In this document: in pieces, positions 1-9,398 of the stretch
Layout: each line of letters starts with the position of its first letter
Position numbering within the stretch: position 1 is the first letter of the stretch
Assembly (NCBI GenBank): GCA_028696915.1
Contig: JAQVGB010000001.1
Location: 1 to 33,362, forward strand
DNA: 33,362 nucleotides
Direction: 5' to 3'
Origin: Candidatus Dojkabacteria bacterium
Lineage (GTDB): Bacteria > Patescibacteriota > Dojkabacteria > SC72 > JAFGCJ01
The notes under the pieces: model-generated
The model's database searches: none
What the model was told of the DNA's origin: nothing
What the model saw: the letters and a program-made list of their open reading frames with translations, nothing else
Program-made: the position numbers and the translations under genes

Positions 1-400
1 CGTAGAGTGCTACCATGTTTTCTCCCCCTATCGGCACACCGTATTCCAGAGAGTACGTATTATAGAAGTTGACAACCGGATTGATATTCGGAAGGTCCTT
101 GCCTGAAAGCACCCGCTTGGCAAGCGCGACATGCGACGGCAGGTAATCACCCGACTTCAATCCCGCCCGCTCAGTGATTCGTCGGTACTCATCCATCCAC
201 CGTGTGTAGCGCGATTCGGACAGCACGTTTCTTCCCCTTTGTCGCAGATCCGTGGAAACCGCGTGCATCCGCTCAAGGATACTCTTTCCCGGAATTTCAT
301 TGTTGACACCCGTCGCAACAACAACATACTCGATTGCTGACGGATGCGCTTCGATAAACTCGTCAGTACGCTTGAATTTCATACCGCACATTGTACTCAT
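1..400 (-). CDS. B3/4 (tRNA synthetase beta-like) domain protein, partial
   Basis: The reading frame is open from an ATG at 400 down to the left edge of the window (133 codons visible, 3' end missing). It contains the features of the B3/4 domain, which occurs in PheRS beta subunits and in stand-alone proteins: an N-terminal beta/alpha segment (EYVVVATGVNN), an RYTRWMDEYRR helix and, near residues 112-130, NPVVNFYNTYSLEYGVPIGG. Stand-alone B3/4 proteins are thought to act on or near aminoacyl-tRNA, but the substrate cannot be told from sequence. In-frame ATGs at 400, 391 and 382 are all possible starts. An AGGTGA lies about 14 nt upstream of 400, too far for an ideal SD. The gene is divergent from the giant surface-protein gene at 609. 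Confidence 0.8.
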   Translation of the reverse strand, partial: MSTMCGMKFKRTDEFIEAHPSAIEYVVVATGVNNEIPGKSILERMHAVSTDLRQRGRNVLSESRYTRWMDEYRRITERAGLKSGDYLPSHVALAKRVLSGKDLPNINPVVNFYNTYSLEYGVPIGGENMVALY

Positions 401-435
401 ACCGTGCAAAAAAGTCACCTGACCACATCGGGTGT

Positions 436-476
436 GCTACGGCCAGTCATCAGATTTTTATTAAAATGACCGTAGC
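436..476. repeat. Inverted repeat in the divergent intergenic region
   Basis: GCTACGG at 436-442 and CCGTAGC at 470-476 form a perfect 7-bp inverted repeat. TCA/TGA extends it inside a 4-nt bulge, and the centre is AT-rich. It lies between two divergent genes, so it could be an operator or an mRNA hairpin. No T-run follows on either strand, so it is not a standard terminator. Confidence 0.35.
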
Positions 477-539
477 CTTAACGAAAATTTCATGAGATCA
501 GGGTACCTGCAGATAACAGGCACTTCTCGTGGAAAATGC

Positions 540-552
540 TATACGTTAGCGG
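540..552 (+). promoter_or_regulatory. Putative promoter of the giant surface-protein gene
   Basis: TATACG (540-545) sits inside the recurring motif CTATACGTTAGCG. The same motif precedes the ABC transporter at 9379. No good -35 box is visible. Transcription from here would give a leader of about 57 nt before the ATG at 609. Confidence 0.4.
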
Positions 553-608
553 CACGAAGGGGTTTACACGACATCCGCCCCATGGTAGTCTGGTAGAAGA
601 CTGCCCAC

Positions 609-3600
609 ATGAAAAAGATCATCAAGCGAAAGACAAAAACTACGCGTAGCAGTTCTACACGAACGGCACTCTCTGCTATGTCCACGCTTAGGGCCCTCCT
701 TTCCCGGAACCTGCGACATATCTTCAAGAAACCGGTCTTGATCCTACCTTCGCGAGAGGCGCACTCCAGCCTTTTCAGGTATGCTTCACGAATACTTCTT
801 TTGCTCATCATTATTGTTTCCACCGTCATCGTCATTAAAAAAGTCAGCGCACTCGACGAAACGACTCATATCATTGGGGCGGGCGGGAACACTGAATTTG
901 CACAGGGAACCGGCAGTTCGGTCGTTGTGAGCGCAAGCGCCGTCACCCTCGACAAACGGGAAAACTGGCTCAGCCTCGACTGGAACTACAACCGGCAGTT
1001 GACCGTGTACAATCGATCGGACATCCCTGTCGGCGCCGGCTCGACCGTCCAGGTCACCGTCGATACCGCCAGCCTCGAATCGGTCAGAGACGACTGCTAC
1101 GACGTGAGAATTGTGCATCGCGCCGGGGACGGAACGCTGTCCGATATCCCCCGGAGCCTGTATCTCAAAGAAGGAAGCACCACCTGTAACGACTCCAGCA
1201 CAACAACGATCTCATTTCAGGCCGCCACCGCAATTGAACCCGGAGCCAGCGACAATTCCTACTATCTGTACTACGGCAATATCACGGCGGGAAACCCGGC
1301 CCACGGAGATAACGGATATGACATATTGAGAGCGGACGATTCGGTCGCGTCGGCATCACTTGTATGCGCGTTTAACGGCACGACAACCTGTTTGGACGGC
1401 GAGGTTCCCAGCACCCAGAGCGGACCGTTGCGCTACAGCGGCGGGAGGGGGGCGTTGGACTTCGGAAGTGCAAACGACAAAGTGACAATCCTCGATAGCG
1501 CAAGCAATATGGACATCACAACGGGCTCAGTCGAGATGTGGGTCAAGATCAATTCCTACTCTGGCTCCTACCCTCGAATTTTTTCAAAAGGAAGTTACGA
1601 GTTGGTTATGTATACCTTCGTCGGCGGAGAAGGAAAACTCGAGTGGAATACGCGCTACTCAGCAGCAAGTTCCTGCCAAGTAACCTCCGGGACCTTCAAA
1701 CTCGCACTCAATCAATGGTATCACGTAGCTCTGACATTTGACGGAACCACCTCCACAATCTTCGTCAATGGCGAGGTGAAGGGCCAGCGCTCCGACTGCT
1801 CCGGGGTCATCTACGACGTATCGACAAACTTCACCTTAGGAGATCAAGCCTCAGGCGGACGCAACGCAGACGTCGCCCTCGACGAATTTGCGGTATATAC
1901 AAGAGTCCTTGATCCGGCAGAAGTCCTTTCCCACGCCAGTTCAAATGCACCTCTCCCTATCGATAACAGCATGCGACTCCTTTACCACTTCGACGAGAAT
2001 GGAGATGATCCACGGGATGGCGATGCCAGTAATATGATTGTTCACGATGCGTCAGGATTAGGACATCACGGCACAGTGACTGGCGCAAAGTATATCGGAG
2101 GTCTCATCGGCATCGATTCGTCCACCTCCGACACCGGTATCACCGGCACACAATCATACGCCAGCCACCAGGGCATTTTCATTGAAGAAGGTACCACCAA
2201 TCTTGTCACCAATCCCTCCTTCGAACATGCGACGTTCGATACAAACTGGGGTCGGTTTTACAGCAACTACGACTCAGCAAATGACACATTCACACCATTA
2301 ATGGCGAAAAGGAATTCAGCGGGTCCGTTTGCCGCGGGGGTGATAAGCCAAGATGATTATGGAGACCTTGCAGAACTGGGTAACGACTCGCTTGTATACA
2401 CACATAGCACAACAATAAACGGAGACTTTGCCGAGAACGCAGATGATGACCAAGGAACACTTCTTTTCTGGTGGACCCCAGAATATTCATCAACCCAAAT
2501 GAATACAGGTTCTGCATATTTCTATCAAACCCGCTCGAGCTCCTATTTGAGCTATGACTGGGTGAATGACCGGTTCGTCATCGGAATCGGTGGTCCAACT
2601 TACAATTATTCTGTAAACGCAGGAGAGACATACCTCATTGCATTTCGATGGGACAAAGACTTAACACTCAACGGAACACACTATTCCAGCCTCACGGTTA
2701 ACACCGATCACTACTTCGTCGGGACTTCACCATTAGGAACGGCCTGGGAAGACGATTGGGGAAACACCACTCTTCTCGGCGGAGCGGATGGCGTCGTAGA
2801 AGGTTTGACCGTCTATCGAAGGCCTCTTTTCGATGGCACTAACGGCATTGATGTCGGCAATGGCGATGAACTCGAGCAGATCTGGAACGCCGGTGCGGGA
2901 AAAGATCCCACTCTTATCACCGGTAGCTGGGATGTCGTGTTGGCTTTGCCAACGAACGCCCTCCCGGGATCTATCACAACAGGAACCGGCAACGCCTGGA
3001 GCCATCCGCACGCAAGTAACCAGATCGGCCCCACGGCGGCGGGAGCCGGCCAGGGACGGTATGGATTCATGATGAACGGCAATCATCTTCAAGATGGATT
3101 CACCTGGACACACGAACCGGACTCACTCTCAGGACTTTCACTATGGCTTAAAGCGGACTCAATAACAGGTGTTGCCGATGGAGGTACAATCAACTCATGG
3201 AACGACAGCAGTGGGAATGATAACCACGCAGTACAAGCATCCGTCGGTCTCCGAGCCACCTATAGAACAAATGTGTTAAACGGGAACCCGGTTGTGCGGT
3301 TTGACGGGCTTGATGACTACTTCAGCCTGACAAACAGGATCACAGACGCACAAACGATATTCGTCGTGCATAAATGGGTACTCGACGAAGTTGAATACCG
3401 CCCGATCCTGGGAGATGACACCGTTGCTCATTTTCACGGATCGGGTTCTGGATGCGGTACACCAACAACCCGTTTGTTCGGATGCATGCCACTCGTAGCG
3501 ACCGGAGGTGGATGGATCAATGGAATCGCTGCGGCCCCGTGGCCGATGAATAAGCAGACGGAATTTGCAATCCTCACACTCCGTCCTGACTCTCCCGTAA

Positions 3601-6600
3601 CTATAGGAACCGTTTCCAGAGATCGATTTAATCCTCGCCTTTTCTATGGAGATATTGCTGAAGTCATTGCCTTTAACAGAGCCCTTTCCGATACTGAACG
3701 ACAGCGCGTGGAGCGATATCTCAGCCAGAAGTACCAAATTTCATACAATGGAGGCGATCCAATCCTGACCGCAATGGCCTCCGATCAAAAAATCTTCGCG
3801 GGGGGCTACTCGTGGTCAACCGAAGAATCTGGCGACGGAATCAAACGAACGCTCACAGGCCTTTCCGCAGGTCAGAACTACGTTGTCCGAGCACTCGCAC
3901 ATTCTGACGGGGGAAGTGTTCCTCAGGTCCAGATCTGGGATGCCACCAATGGACATGAAATCACACACCTCGACGGTACTGCAGCTTCAACGCGTACAAA
4001 TCCCAATACGCTACTCTTCACCTTCGAACTTCCCACCGTCGCTCGCTACAACCCCGTCGACGACGACCTTAGTTACGACTGGGTTGACGCAGATTGCACA
4101 GCAATCGAGGTGCGGCTTGTGAATACACAGGCATCAGGCACGATCTACTGGCATCAGATAGAGTTGCTGGTGAACAAGCTCGATAACCCCTCATTTGAGA
4201 TCGGAAGCGGAGATGCGTGGATTCCTGCTGGCTGGAATAGCGGAGACCTCGATCCATCAGACACACAACAGGAAAACGGAACAATCCGTACAGGAAACCA
4301 ATCTATGCAGTTTAATTCCGGGATTTCTCAAAATGAGTGGTTCTACCCGACACTCGCCTTGGCAGCAAACAAGTACCATGCATTTGGCGGATGGAGCCGT
4401 GGTGATGGCAACGGCGGTTTCTTCTGGTGGGGCACAAACAATTCAAACTACTACTGGCAGGCACTATCAGGAAATCCTGCAACAAGTCATGACGCTTTGT
4501 GGTCACATACTCCCGGAGTTTTTCGAACGACCGGATCACCAGACTCGAACCGTCCAGCCATCGGCGTTGACGACATAACAGGAGAGGCCTTTCTCGACGA
4601 TCTCTACTCCTTCGAGCTCACCGACGTTTCCCTCTCAATCACCCCCGCATCCGAAGCAAACAGCCTCGAATCGACAGGCCTTCGCATCGACGGCCGCGAT
4701 TCCCTCTCACAAGTCATCACCAGCTTACAGGCCGATCTCGGAAGTATCAAATTCAGATATACCCCCCGGCATTCAGCTGACATAGTAACAAACTTTGGAG
4801 TATCCCGGCCGCATATCGTGATGCTGGCAAACGGCTCGTTCGATTCACGAAATCACAACGGATCAAGCAACGCCGCAACACTCCGCGACTCTACTCGCGC
4901 CTGGGTGAATAACCAGTGGGTCGGCTACACCGTGTACAACAGGACCGATGGTTCAACCGGTACAGTGACCGCCAATAACGCGACCACGGTTACCGCAGTT
5001 CTCGCCGGAGGAGCCGAAAACGACTGGGACAGCAACGACCTCTACGAAATTCTCCCCACAGCCTATATCCGTTTATTCTGGAACGCGAATAATAGCATCA
5101 CGCTCGGTTTCAACGATGGTGGCGGTGAGCATCAGGACACCTGGGACGCAACGGACGCAATCGTTGCAGGAACAACCTACGATCTGGAAGTGTCATATAC
5201 CGGCTTGGCGATGAATTTCAAAATTAACGGAACAACACAGAAATCTGTGGCAACTAGCATTAACTTCACTTCATTGCCAACGACCGCGTATTTCGGTTCT
5301 ACGTCAGGAGGATCCCAACAGAACGACTGCACAATCAGCAATTTCATATCAGCAGATCCGTCCGCCAATACAACCGGTCCGTACTATAAGTTTGGAGGAA
5401 AATCGCTCAAACTGACCCACGCGGGAACTATCGCCGACGAATACGCGACACTGATCGATCCGGACTCGACAGATACACATACCCTCTCGGTATATGTGTA
5501 TGACACAACAGAAGGAAATATAGCAGGCACTGTTGACGCAACGGTCGCTACACTTGTTTTCGGCGGGGAACTCGTCATACCGGCAAGCTATACCGATATG
5601 GGGGGCGGCTGGTGGCGGCTCACCTACCCGGCCGCTACGGTCGACGCGGCACAATTGTATGGCATACAGGTACAGGCAGGAAAATCCATCTATGTGGACG
5701 GTGTACAGCTTGAGGCAAAGGCCTACGCGACGACCTACGCGGATGGGAGTCTCGATGGTGACGCCGTGAACTACGCGTGGACCGGTACGGCAAATGAGAG
5801 CAGGAGCACAAGAGATACCAGTGAGATCGTTCATCCCGCGACAAATAATGCAAACATTAGCGAAGGAACCTTAAGTTTTTGGGTTAGACCGGTAGGCTGG
5901 GACTGGTCTGAGAACTTAACCTATTATCGCGCTATTTTTCGTTGGGGAATCCAATGGGCATGGCAACCGGGAATAGGTATTTCGGCTCACAATAATACTC
6001 TCTACCTCTATTCTATGTGTGATGGCTGTGGCTGGAATGTCACATCAAGACCAATTAGCGGCCAGGGATGGGCTCACGTTGTCGTTTCATGGAGTGTTCC
6101 GGAATCAACCATTTCCATGACCGTTAATAACAACCGCGTGGAGGATAACTTCGGAACCACCTCCATAACAGACGATTTCCTGCGATTTGGAAAAGCAACA
6201 CTCAATGCCAACTCATTTAGAAACCACGGCAATTCTATTTACTCCGACATCAAGATCTACAACAAATCCCTCACCCAAGACGAAATCGCCTCCCTCTACT
6301 ACCAGGGCCTCGCTACCCACGCGCAGTCCGAGACCAGTAACGACAAGTACGCCGAAACCGGTTCCTGGACCAGCCCGACCATCGATCTGGGGGCGGCTGG
6401 CCTCTGGGGAGAAACTCCCAATCTCAACGTCACCGAGACCCTGAACGGAAACACCATCACCTATGAAACCCGCACATCGGAAGATGGAGAAACATGGTCC
6501 GACTACATGGTCGCTACCGGCACCACCCCAAATCTCGACATCCAGAGCGACCCCAACCGCTACCTGCAAATCAAAACAACACTCGACTCAACCGCGACAT

Positions 6601-9287
6601 CGCAGACCACCACCCCGACATTTTCGGGACTATCGTTCAACTACGTTGAAGACATCATCGCACCGGACCTGAATGCATCTGACATTCATATGTATACCGC
6701 ACTTGACGGCGTGCCTGTTTCCGAGGAATCGTGGACACCAGCAACCTCCCCCTACTTCACCTGGGAGGACGGACACGACGCACCTAACGGCTCAGGGCTC
6801 CGCGGGTACTGTGCCTATCTCGGCACCTCACCGCTCGGAGACCCGAAGACCGCAAAAGGCATTCTTGGCACAACGCCCGTTTCCACCGCCAATACCACGT
6901 GTCAATTCATCATTGCAGAGAATTTCATCAACCTCTCACAGGAGCTCCTCAAAGGCAACCCGTGGCTCACCTCGAGCACCTTACCCTACTACTTCAGGCT
7001 GAAAGCCGTCGACAACACCGGAAACGTCCACGAGGGCGCATCCGCAGAATTCATGTTCTATTTTGACGATACACCACCCTCAAATCCTCGCGGACTATCC
7101 GCCCCGCAGGAATACCAGCGCGAACTCGAAGCAATCACGATCTACTGGTCGAACACTGGCGACACCGCCGCCACCGACGAGCACTCGCAGGTAAAAGGCT
7201 TCCAATACCGTATCGAGGACGGCACGTGGTACGGCTCCGGACACACAGGATCTGAAGATTGCACAGACTTATTTATTCCCGAAATCGGGCAAACCAGCCT
7301 GTCCTACACCCTCAATGCCGACTACGACGAGCTCGGTGTGGGAGAAAACGTGTTTTACCTGCGCACGTGGGACAACGCCTGTAACGCCAGTCATACCTAT
7401 GCAACAGCCATCATTAAATACAGCGCCGATGCCCCCTCTGCCCCGCAAAACCTCCGCGTCTCTCCGGAACAGAGCGAAACAAACGAATTTGCCTTCTTCT
7501 GGGATCCACCGGAATCGTTCTCCGGCCAGGAGTCAGCACTTCGCTACTGCTATACCGTCAACGCAACACCGTCAATTAACCGATGTCTCTGGATTGCCGA
7601 CACATCCCTTGCCGCCGACGCATATGCCAATCAGCCGGGCGAGAATATCTTCTATCTGGTCGCAAAAGACGAAGCCGGCAACGTCAACTATCTCGATTAT
7701 GCATCGGTGAAATTCACCGCTGACACCGCCGCACCCGGAATCCCAACCGGAATCGATATTTCGGACATCTCGATAAAGGCAACACAAAGCTGGAAACTTG
7801 CAGTCACCTGGGACGATCCGGAAGATACGGGAGCAGGTGTAGCATCATACGCAGTCTATCGGACAATTGACGATGTGAATTGTGTGACTGACCCATCTGC
7901 CTACGATCTCGTCGGTGGCACCGCAGGGACCTCGTTTGTCGATGCAAGCCTCGAACCACAGACATACTATTATTGTGTCAAAGCATGCGACAGTACCAAC
8001 AACTGCTCTGCATTTTCTGAGCGCGTTTCGGACATTCCCACCGGAAGATTTAGAGAACCCGCAGAGCTTGTTTCCGGCCCCGAGGTCACTAATATTTCAA
8101 CCCGCTCCGCAAAAGTCAGCTGGGTCACCGCACGTGACTCGGATTCCAACGTCGAATTCGGCTTGGCAGAAGGAGAATACTTTGAGGAAGAGGTCGCCAA
8201 TTCTGACCAGGTCGTCATTCATACTGTGACCCTCAACAACCTCTCCCCTGCAACCACGTACTTCTTCCGCGCGAAGTGGACCGATGTCGACGGCAACACT
8301 GGAGTCAGCAACGAGCACTCGTTTACCACCGCACCACCACCAGCCCTGAAAAATGTCGCCTCAACGCACGTAGGGATCACCTCCGCAATGGTAGAATTCA
8401 CGACAATTGGGGCCACCCGTGCCACCATTTACTATGGCCCTTCGGGCAGTTTCACGACCCTGCGCGAAGTCAATACCTCCCCGGAAGAATCATCCTATAC
8501 CGCAATCCTGCCCGGGCTCAACGAGGGAACCACCTACACCTACCGCATCAACCTCTTCGATGCAGAAAACCAGGAATACGAAGGAGAAATTCACACATTC
8601 ACGACACTTCCGCGGCCTCGCGTCATCAATGTGACAATTCAGGAAGTCAGAAATACCGCGCAACCATCGATCGATGTCACCTGGCAGTCCAACACGTCCG
8701 TATCGTCCATAATCAGCTTCTATCCTGTTTCACGGCCTGATGAAGCCCGTGAACAGGTGGACCTGGAACCGGTAAGCGGCGAGCATACCATGCGCATCAC
8801 CGGCCTTCTGCCGGAAACAGCCTACGCCCTCGTCGTGCGGGGAATCGACGCTCTCGGGAACGAGGCAGTTTCGGACGAGCATACCTTCACCACATCGACC
8901 GATACCAGACCGCCGAAAATCTTCAACATCACGACCAAGGGCGGCATTGTTTCGCCCGAAGTCCAGAGCAACCGCGACCAAAGCGCACAACTCATCATTT
9001 CCTGGGAAACCGATGAGGCCGCAACCAGCCAGGTCCTGTTCGGGGAAGGCTCCACCGCAACCTATACACAAAAGAGCCAGAAGATCGACGATCTGACCTA
9101 CAACCACATTGTCGTAATCACAAACCTGCGCCCTTCAAGCGTCTACCACATCAAGATCGAGTCGATCGACACCGCAGGTAACACAAGTGAATCCGCAAAA
9201 ATCGTCGCAATAACACCAAAAACGACCAATAGTGTCCTGAACGTCATATTTGGAAGCCTGGTCGACATATTCGGTTTCTTGCAATGA
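609..9287 (+). CDS. Giant cell-surface protein with LamG-like and fibronectin III domains
   Basis: This 2892-residue single-pass protein has a basic cytoplasmic tail (residues 1-57), a hydrophobic segment (about 60-77) and a possible cleavage site after VSA; the rest is predicted outside the cell. Residues ~120-230 resemble DUF2341 (WNYNRQLTVYN). Several LamG/concanavalin-like jelly rolls follow: ~295-450 with GSVEMWVKI, WYHVALTFDG and LDEFAVYTRVLDPAEV; ~455-500 with LYHFDENGDDP and HHGTV; another near 840 with LSLWLKADS and NGNPVVRFDG; more to ~2000. 'NPSFE' carbohydrate-binding-like modules lie near 535 and 1190. From ~2150 to 2870 there are about seven FN3-like repeats, the last four of the purple-acid-phosphatase N type (AKVSWVTARDSDSNVEFG). 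A hydrophobic stretch ends the protein. LamG plus FN3 suggests glycan or host/partner binding, by inference. No SD is seen at 609. The ABC transporter follows after 111 bp on the same strand. Confidence 0.9.
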   Translation: MKKIIKRKTKTTRSSSTRTALSAMSTLRALLSRNLRHIFKKPVLILPSREAHSSLFRYASRILLLLIIIVSTVIVIKKVSALDETTHIIGAGGNTEFAQGTGSSVVVSASAVTLDKRENWLSLDWNYNRQLTVYNRSDIPVGAGSTVQVTVDTASLESVRDDCYDVRIVHRAGDGTLSDIPRSLYLKEGSTTCNDSSTTTISFQAATAIEPGASDNSYYLYYGNITAGNPAHGDNGYDILRADDSVASASLVCAFNGTTTCLDGEVPSTQSGPLRYSGGRGALDFGSANDKVTILDSASNMDITTGSVEMWVKINSYSGSYPRIFSKGSYELVMYTFVGGEGKLEWNTRYSAASSCQVTSGTFKLALNQWYHVALTFDGTTSTIFVNGEVKGQRSDCSGVIYDVSTNFTLGDQASGGRNADVALDEFAVYTRVLDPAEVLSHASSNAPLPIDNSMRLLYHFDENGDDPRDGDASNMIVHDASGLGHHGTVTGAKYIGGLIGIDSSTSDTGITGTQSYASHQGIFIEEGTTNLVTNPSFEHATFDTNWGRFYSNYDSANDTFTPLMAKRNSAGPFAAGVISQDDYGDLAELGNDSLVYTHSTTINGDFAENADDDQGTLLFWWTPEYSSTQMNTGSAYFYQTRSSSYLSYDWVNDRFVIGIGGPTYNYSVNAGETYLIAFRWDKDLTLNGTHYSSLTVNTDHYFVGTSPLGTAWEDDWGNTTLLGGADGVVEGLTVYRRPLFDGTNGIDVGNGDELEQIWNAGAGKDPTLITGSWDVVLALPTNALPGSITTGTGNAWSHPHASNQIGPTAAGAGQGRYGFMMNGNHLQDGFTWTHEPDSLSGLSLWLKADSITGVADGGTINSWNDSSGNDNHAVQASVGLRATYRTNVLNGNPVVRFDGLDDYFSLTNRITDAQTIFVVHKWVLDEVEYRPILGDDTVAHFHGSGSGCGTPTTRLFGCMPLVATGGGWINGIAAAPWPMNKQTEFAILTLRPDSPVTIGTVSRDRFNPRLFYGDIAEVIAFNRALSDTERQRVERYLSQKYQISYNGGDPILTAMASDQKIFAGGYSWSTEESGDGIKRTLTGLSAGQNYVVRALAHSDGGSVPQVQIWDATNGHEITHLDGTAASTRTNPNTLLFTFELPTVARYNPVDDDLSYDWVDADCTAIEVRLVNTQASGTIYWHQIELLVNKLDNPSFEIGSGDAWIPAGWNSGDLDPSDTQQENGTIRTGNQSMQFNSGISQNEWFYPTLALAANKYHAFGGWSRGDGNGGFFWWGTNNSNYYWQALSGNPATSHDALWSHTPGVFRTTGSPDSNRPAIGVDDITGEAFLDDLYSFELTDVSLSITPASEANSLESTGLRIDGRDSLSQVITSLQADLGSIKFRYTPRHSADIVTNFGVSRPHIVMLANGSFDSRNHNGSSNAATLRDSTRAWVNNQWVGYTVYNRTDGSTGTVTANNATTVTAVLAGGAENDWDSNDLYEILPTAYIRLFWNANNSITLGFNDGGGEHQDTWDATDAIVAGTTYDLEVSYTGLAMNFKINGTTQKSVATSINFTSLPTTAYFGSTSGGSQQNDCTISNFISADPSANTTGPYYKFGGKSLKLTHAGTIADEYATLIDPDSTDTHTLSVYVYDTTEGNIAGTVDATVATLVFGGELVIPASYTDMGGGWWRLTYPAATVDAAQLYGIQVQAGKSIYVDGVQLEAKAYATTYADGSLDGDAVNYAWTGTANESRSTRDTSEIVHPATNNANISEGTLSFWVRPVGWDWSENLTYYRAIFRWGIQWAWQPGIGISAHNNTLYLYSMCDGCGWNVTSRPISGQGWAHVVVSWSVPESTISMTVNNNRVEDNFGTTSITDDFLRFGKATLNANSFRNHGNSIYSDIKIYNKSLTQDEIASLYYQGLATHAQSETSNDKYAETGSWTSPTIDLGAAGLWGETPNLNVTETLNGNTITYETRTSEDGETWSDYMVATGTTPNLDIQSDPNRYLQIKTTLDSTATSQTTTPTFSGLSFNYVEDIIAPDLNASDIHMYTALDGVPVSEESWTPATSPYFTWEDGHDAPNGSGLRGYCAYLGTSPLGDPKTAKGILGTTPVSTANTTCQFIIAENFINLSQELLKGNPWLTSSTLPYYFRLKAVDNTGNVHEGASAEFMFYFDDTPPSNPRGLSAPQEYQRELEAITIYWSNTGDTAATDEHSQVKGFQYRIEDGTWYGSGHTGSEDCTDLFIPEIGQTSLSYTLNADYDELGVGENVFYLRTWDNACNASHTYATAIIKYSADAPSAPQNLRVSPEQSETNEFAFFWDPPESFSGQESALRYCYTVNATPSINRCLWIADTSLAADAYANQPGENIFYLVAKDEAGNVNYLDYASVKFTADTAAPGIPTGIDISDISIKATQSWKLAVTWDDPEDTGAGVASYAVYRTIDDVNCVTDPSAYDLVGGTAGTSFVDASLEPQTYYYCVKACDSTNNCSAFSERVSDIPTGRFREPAELVSGPEVTNISTRSAKVSWVTARDSDSNVEFGLAEGEYFEEEVANSDQVVIHTVTLNNLSPATTYFFRAKWTDVDGNTGVSNEHSFTTAPPPALKNVASTHVGITSAMVEFTTIGATRATIYYGPSGSFTTLREVNTSPEESSYTAILPGLNEGTTYTYRINLFDAENQEYEGEIHTFTTLPRPRVINVTIQEVRNTAQPSIDVTWQSNTSVSSIISFYPVSRPDEAREQVDLEPVSGEHTMRITGLLPETAYALVVRGIDALGNEAVSDEHTFTTSTDTRPPKIFNITTKGGIVSPEVQSNRDQSAQLIISWETDEAATSQVLFGEGSTATYTQKSQKIDDLTYNHIVVITNLRPSSVYHIKIESIDTAGNTSESAKIVAITPKTTNSVLNVIFGSLVDIFGFLQ

Positions 9288-9378
9288 GAACGGGATACCC
9301 ATATATTCCGGAGGTACCGGTCAATACAGGAAGAATCTGTAACTCTGACCGGCCACCGGTTCTACCGACAACAATTAC

Positions 9379-9391
9379 TATACGTTAGCGG
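9379..9391 (+). promoter_or_regulatory. Putative promoter of the ABC transporter gene
   Basis: CTATACGTTAGCG repeats the 13-bp motif at 539-551 exactly. The TATACG -10 box lies at 9379-9384. With a start about 7 nt downstream, the ATG at 9399 would have a leader of only about 8 nt. No clear -35 box. Confidence 0.45.
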
Positions 9392-9398
9392 GGTTAGG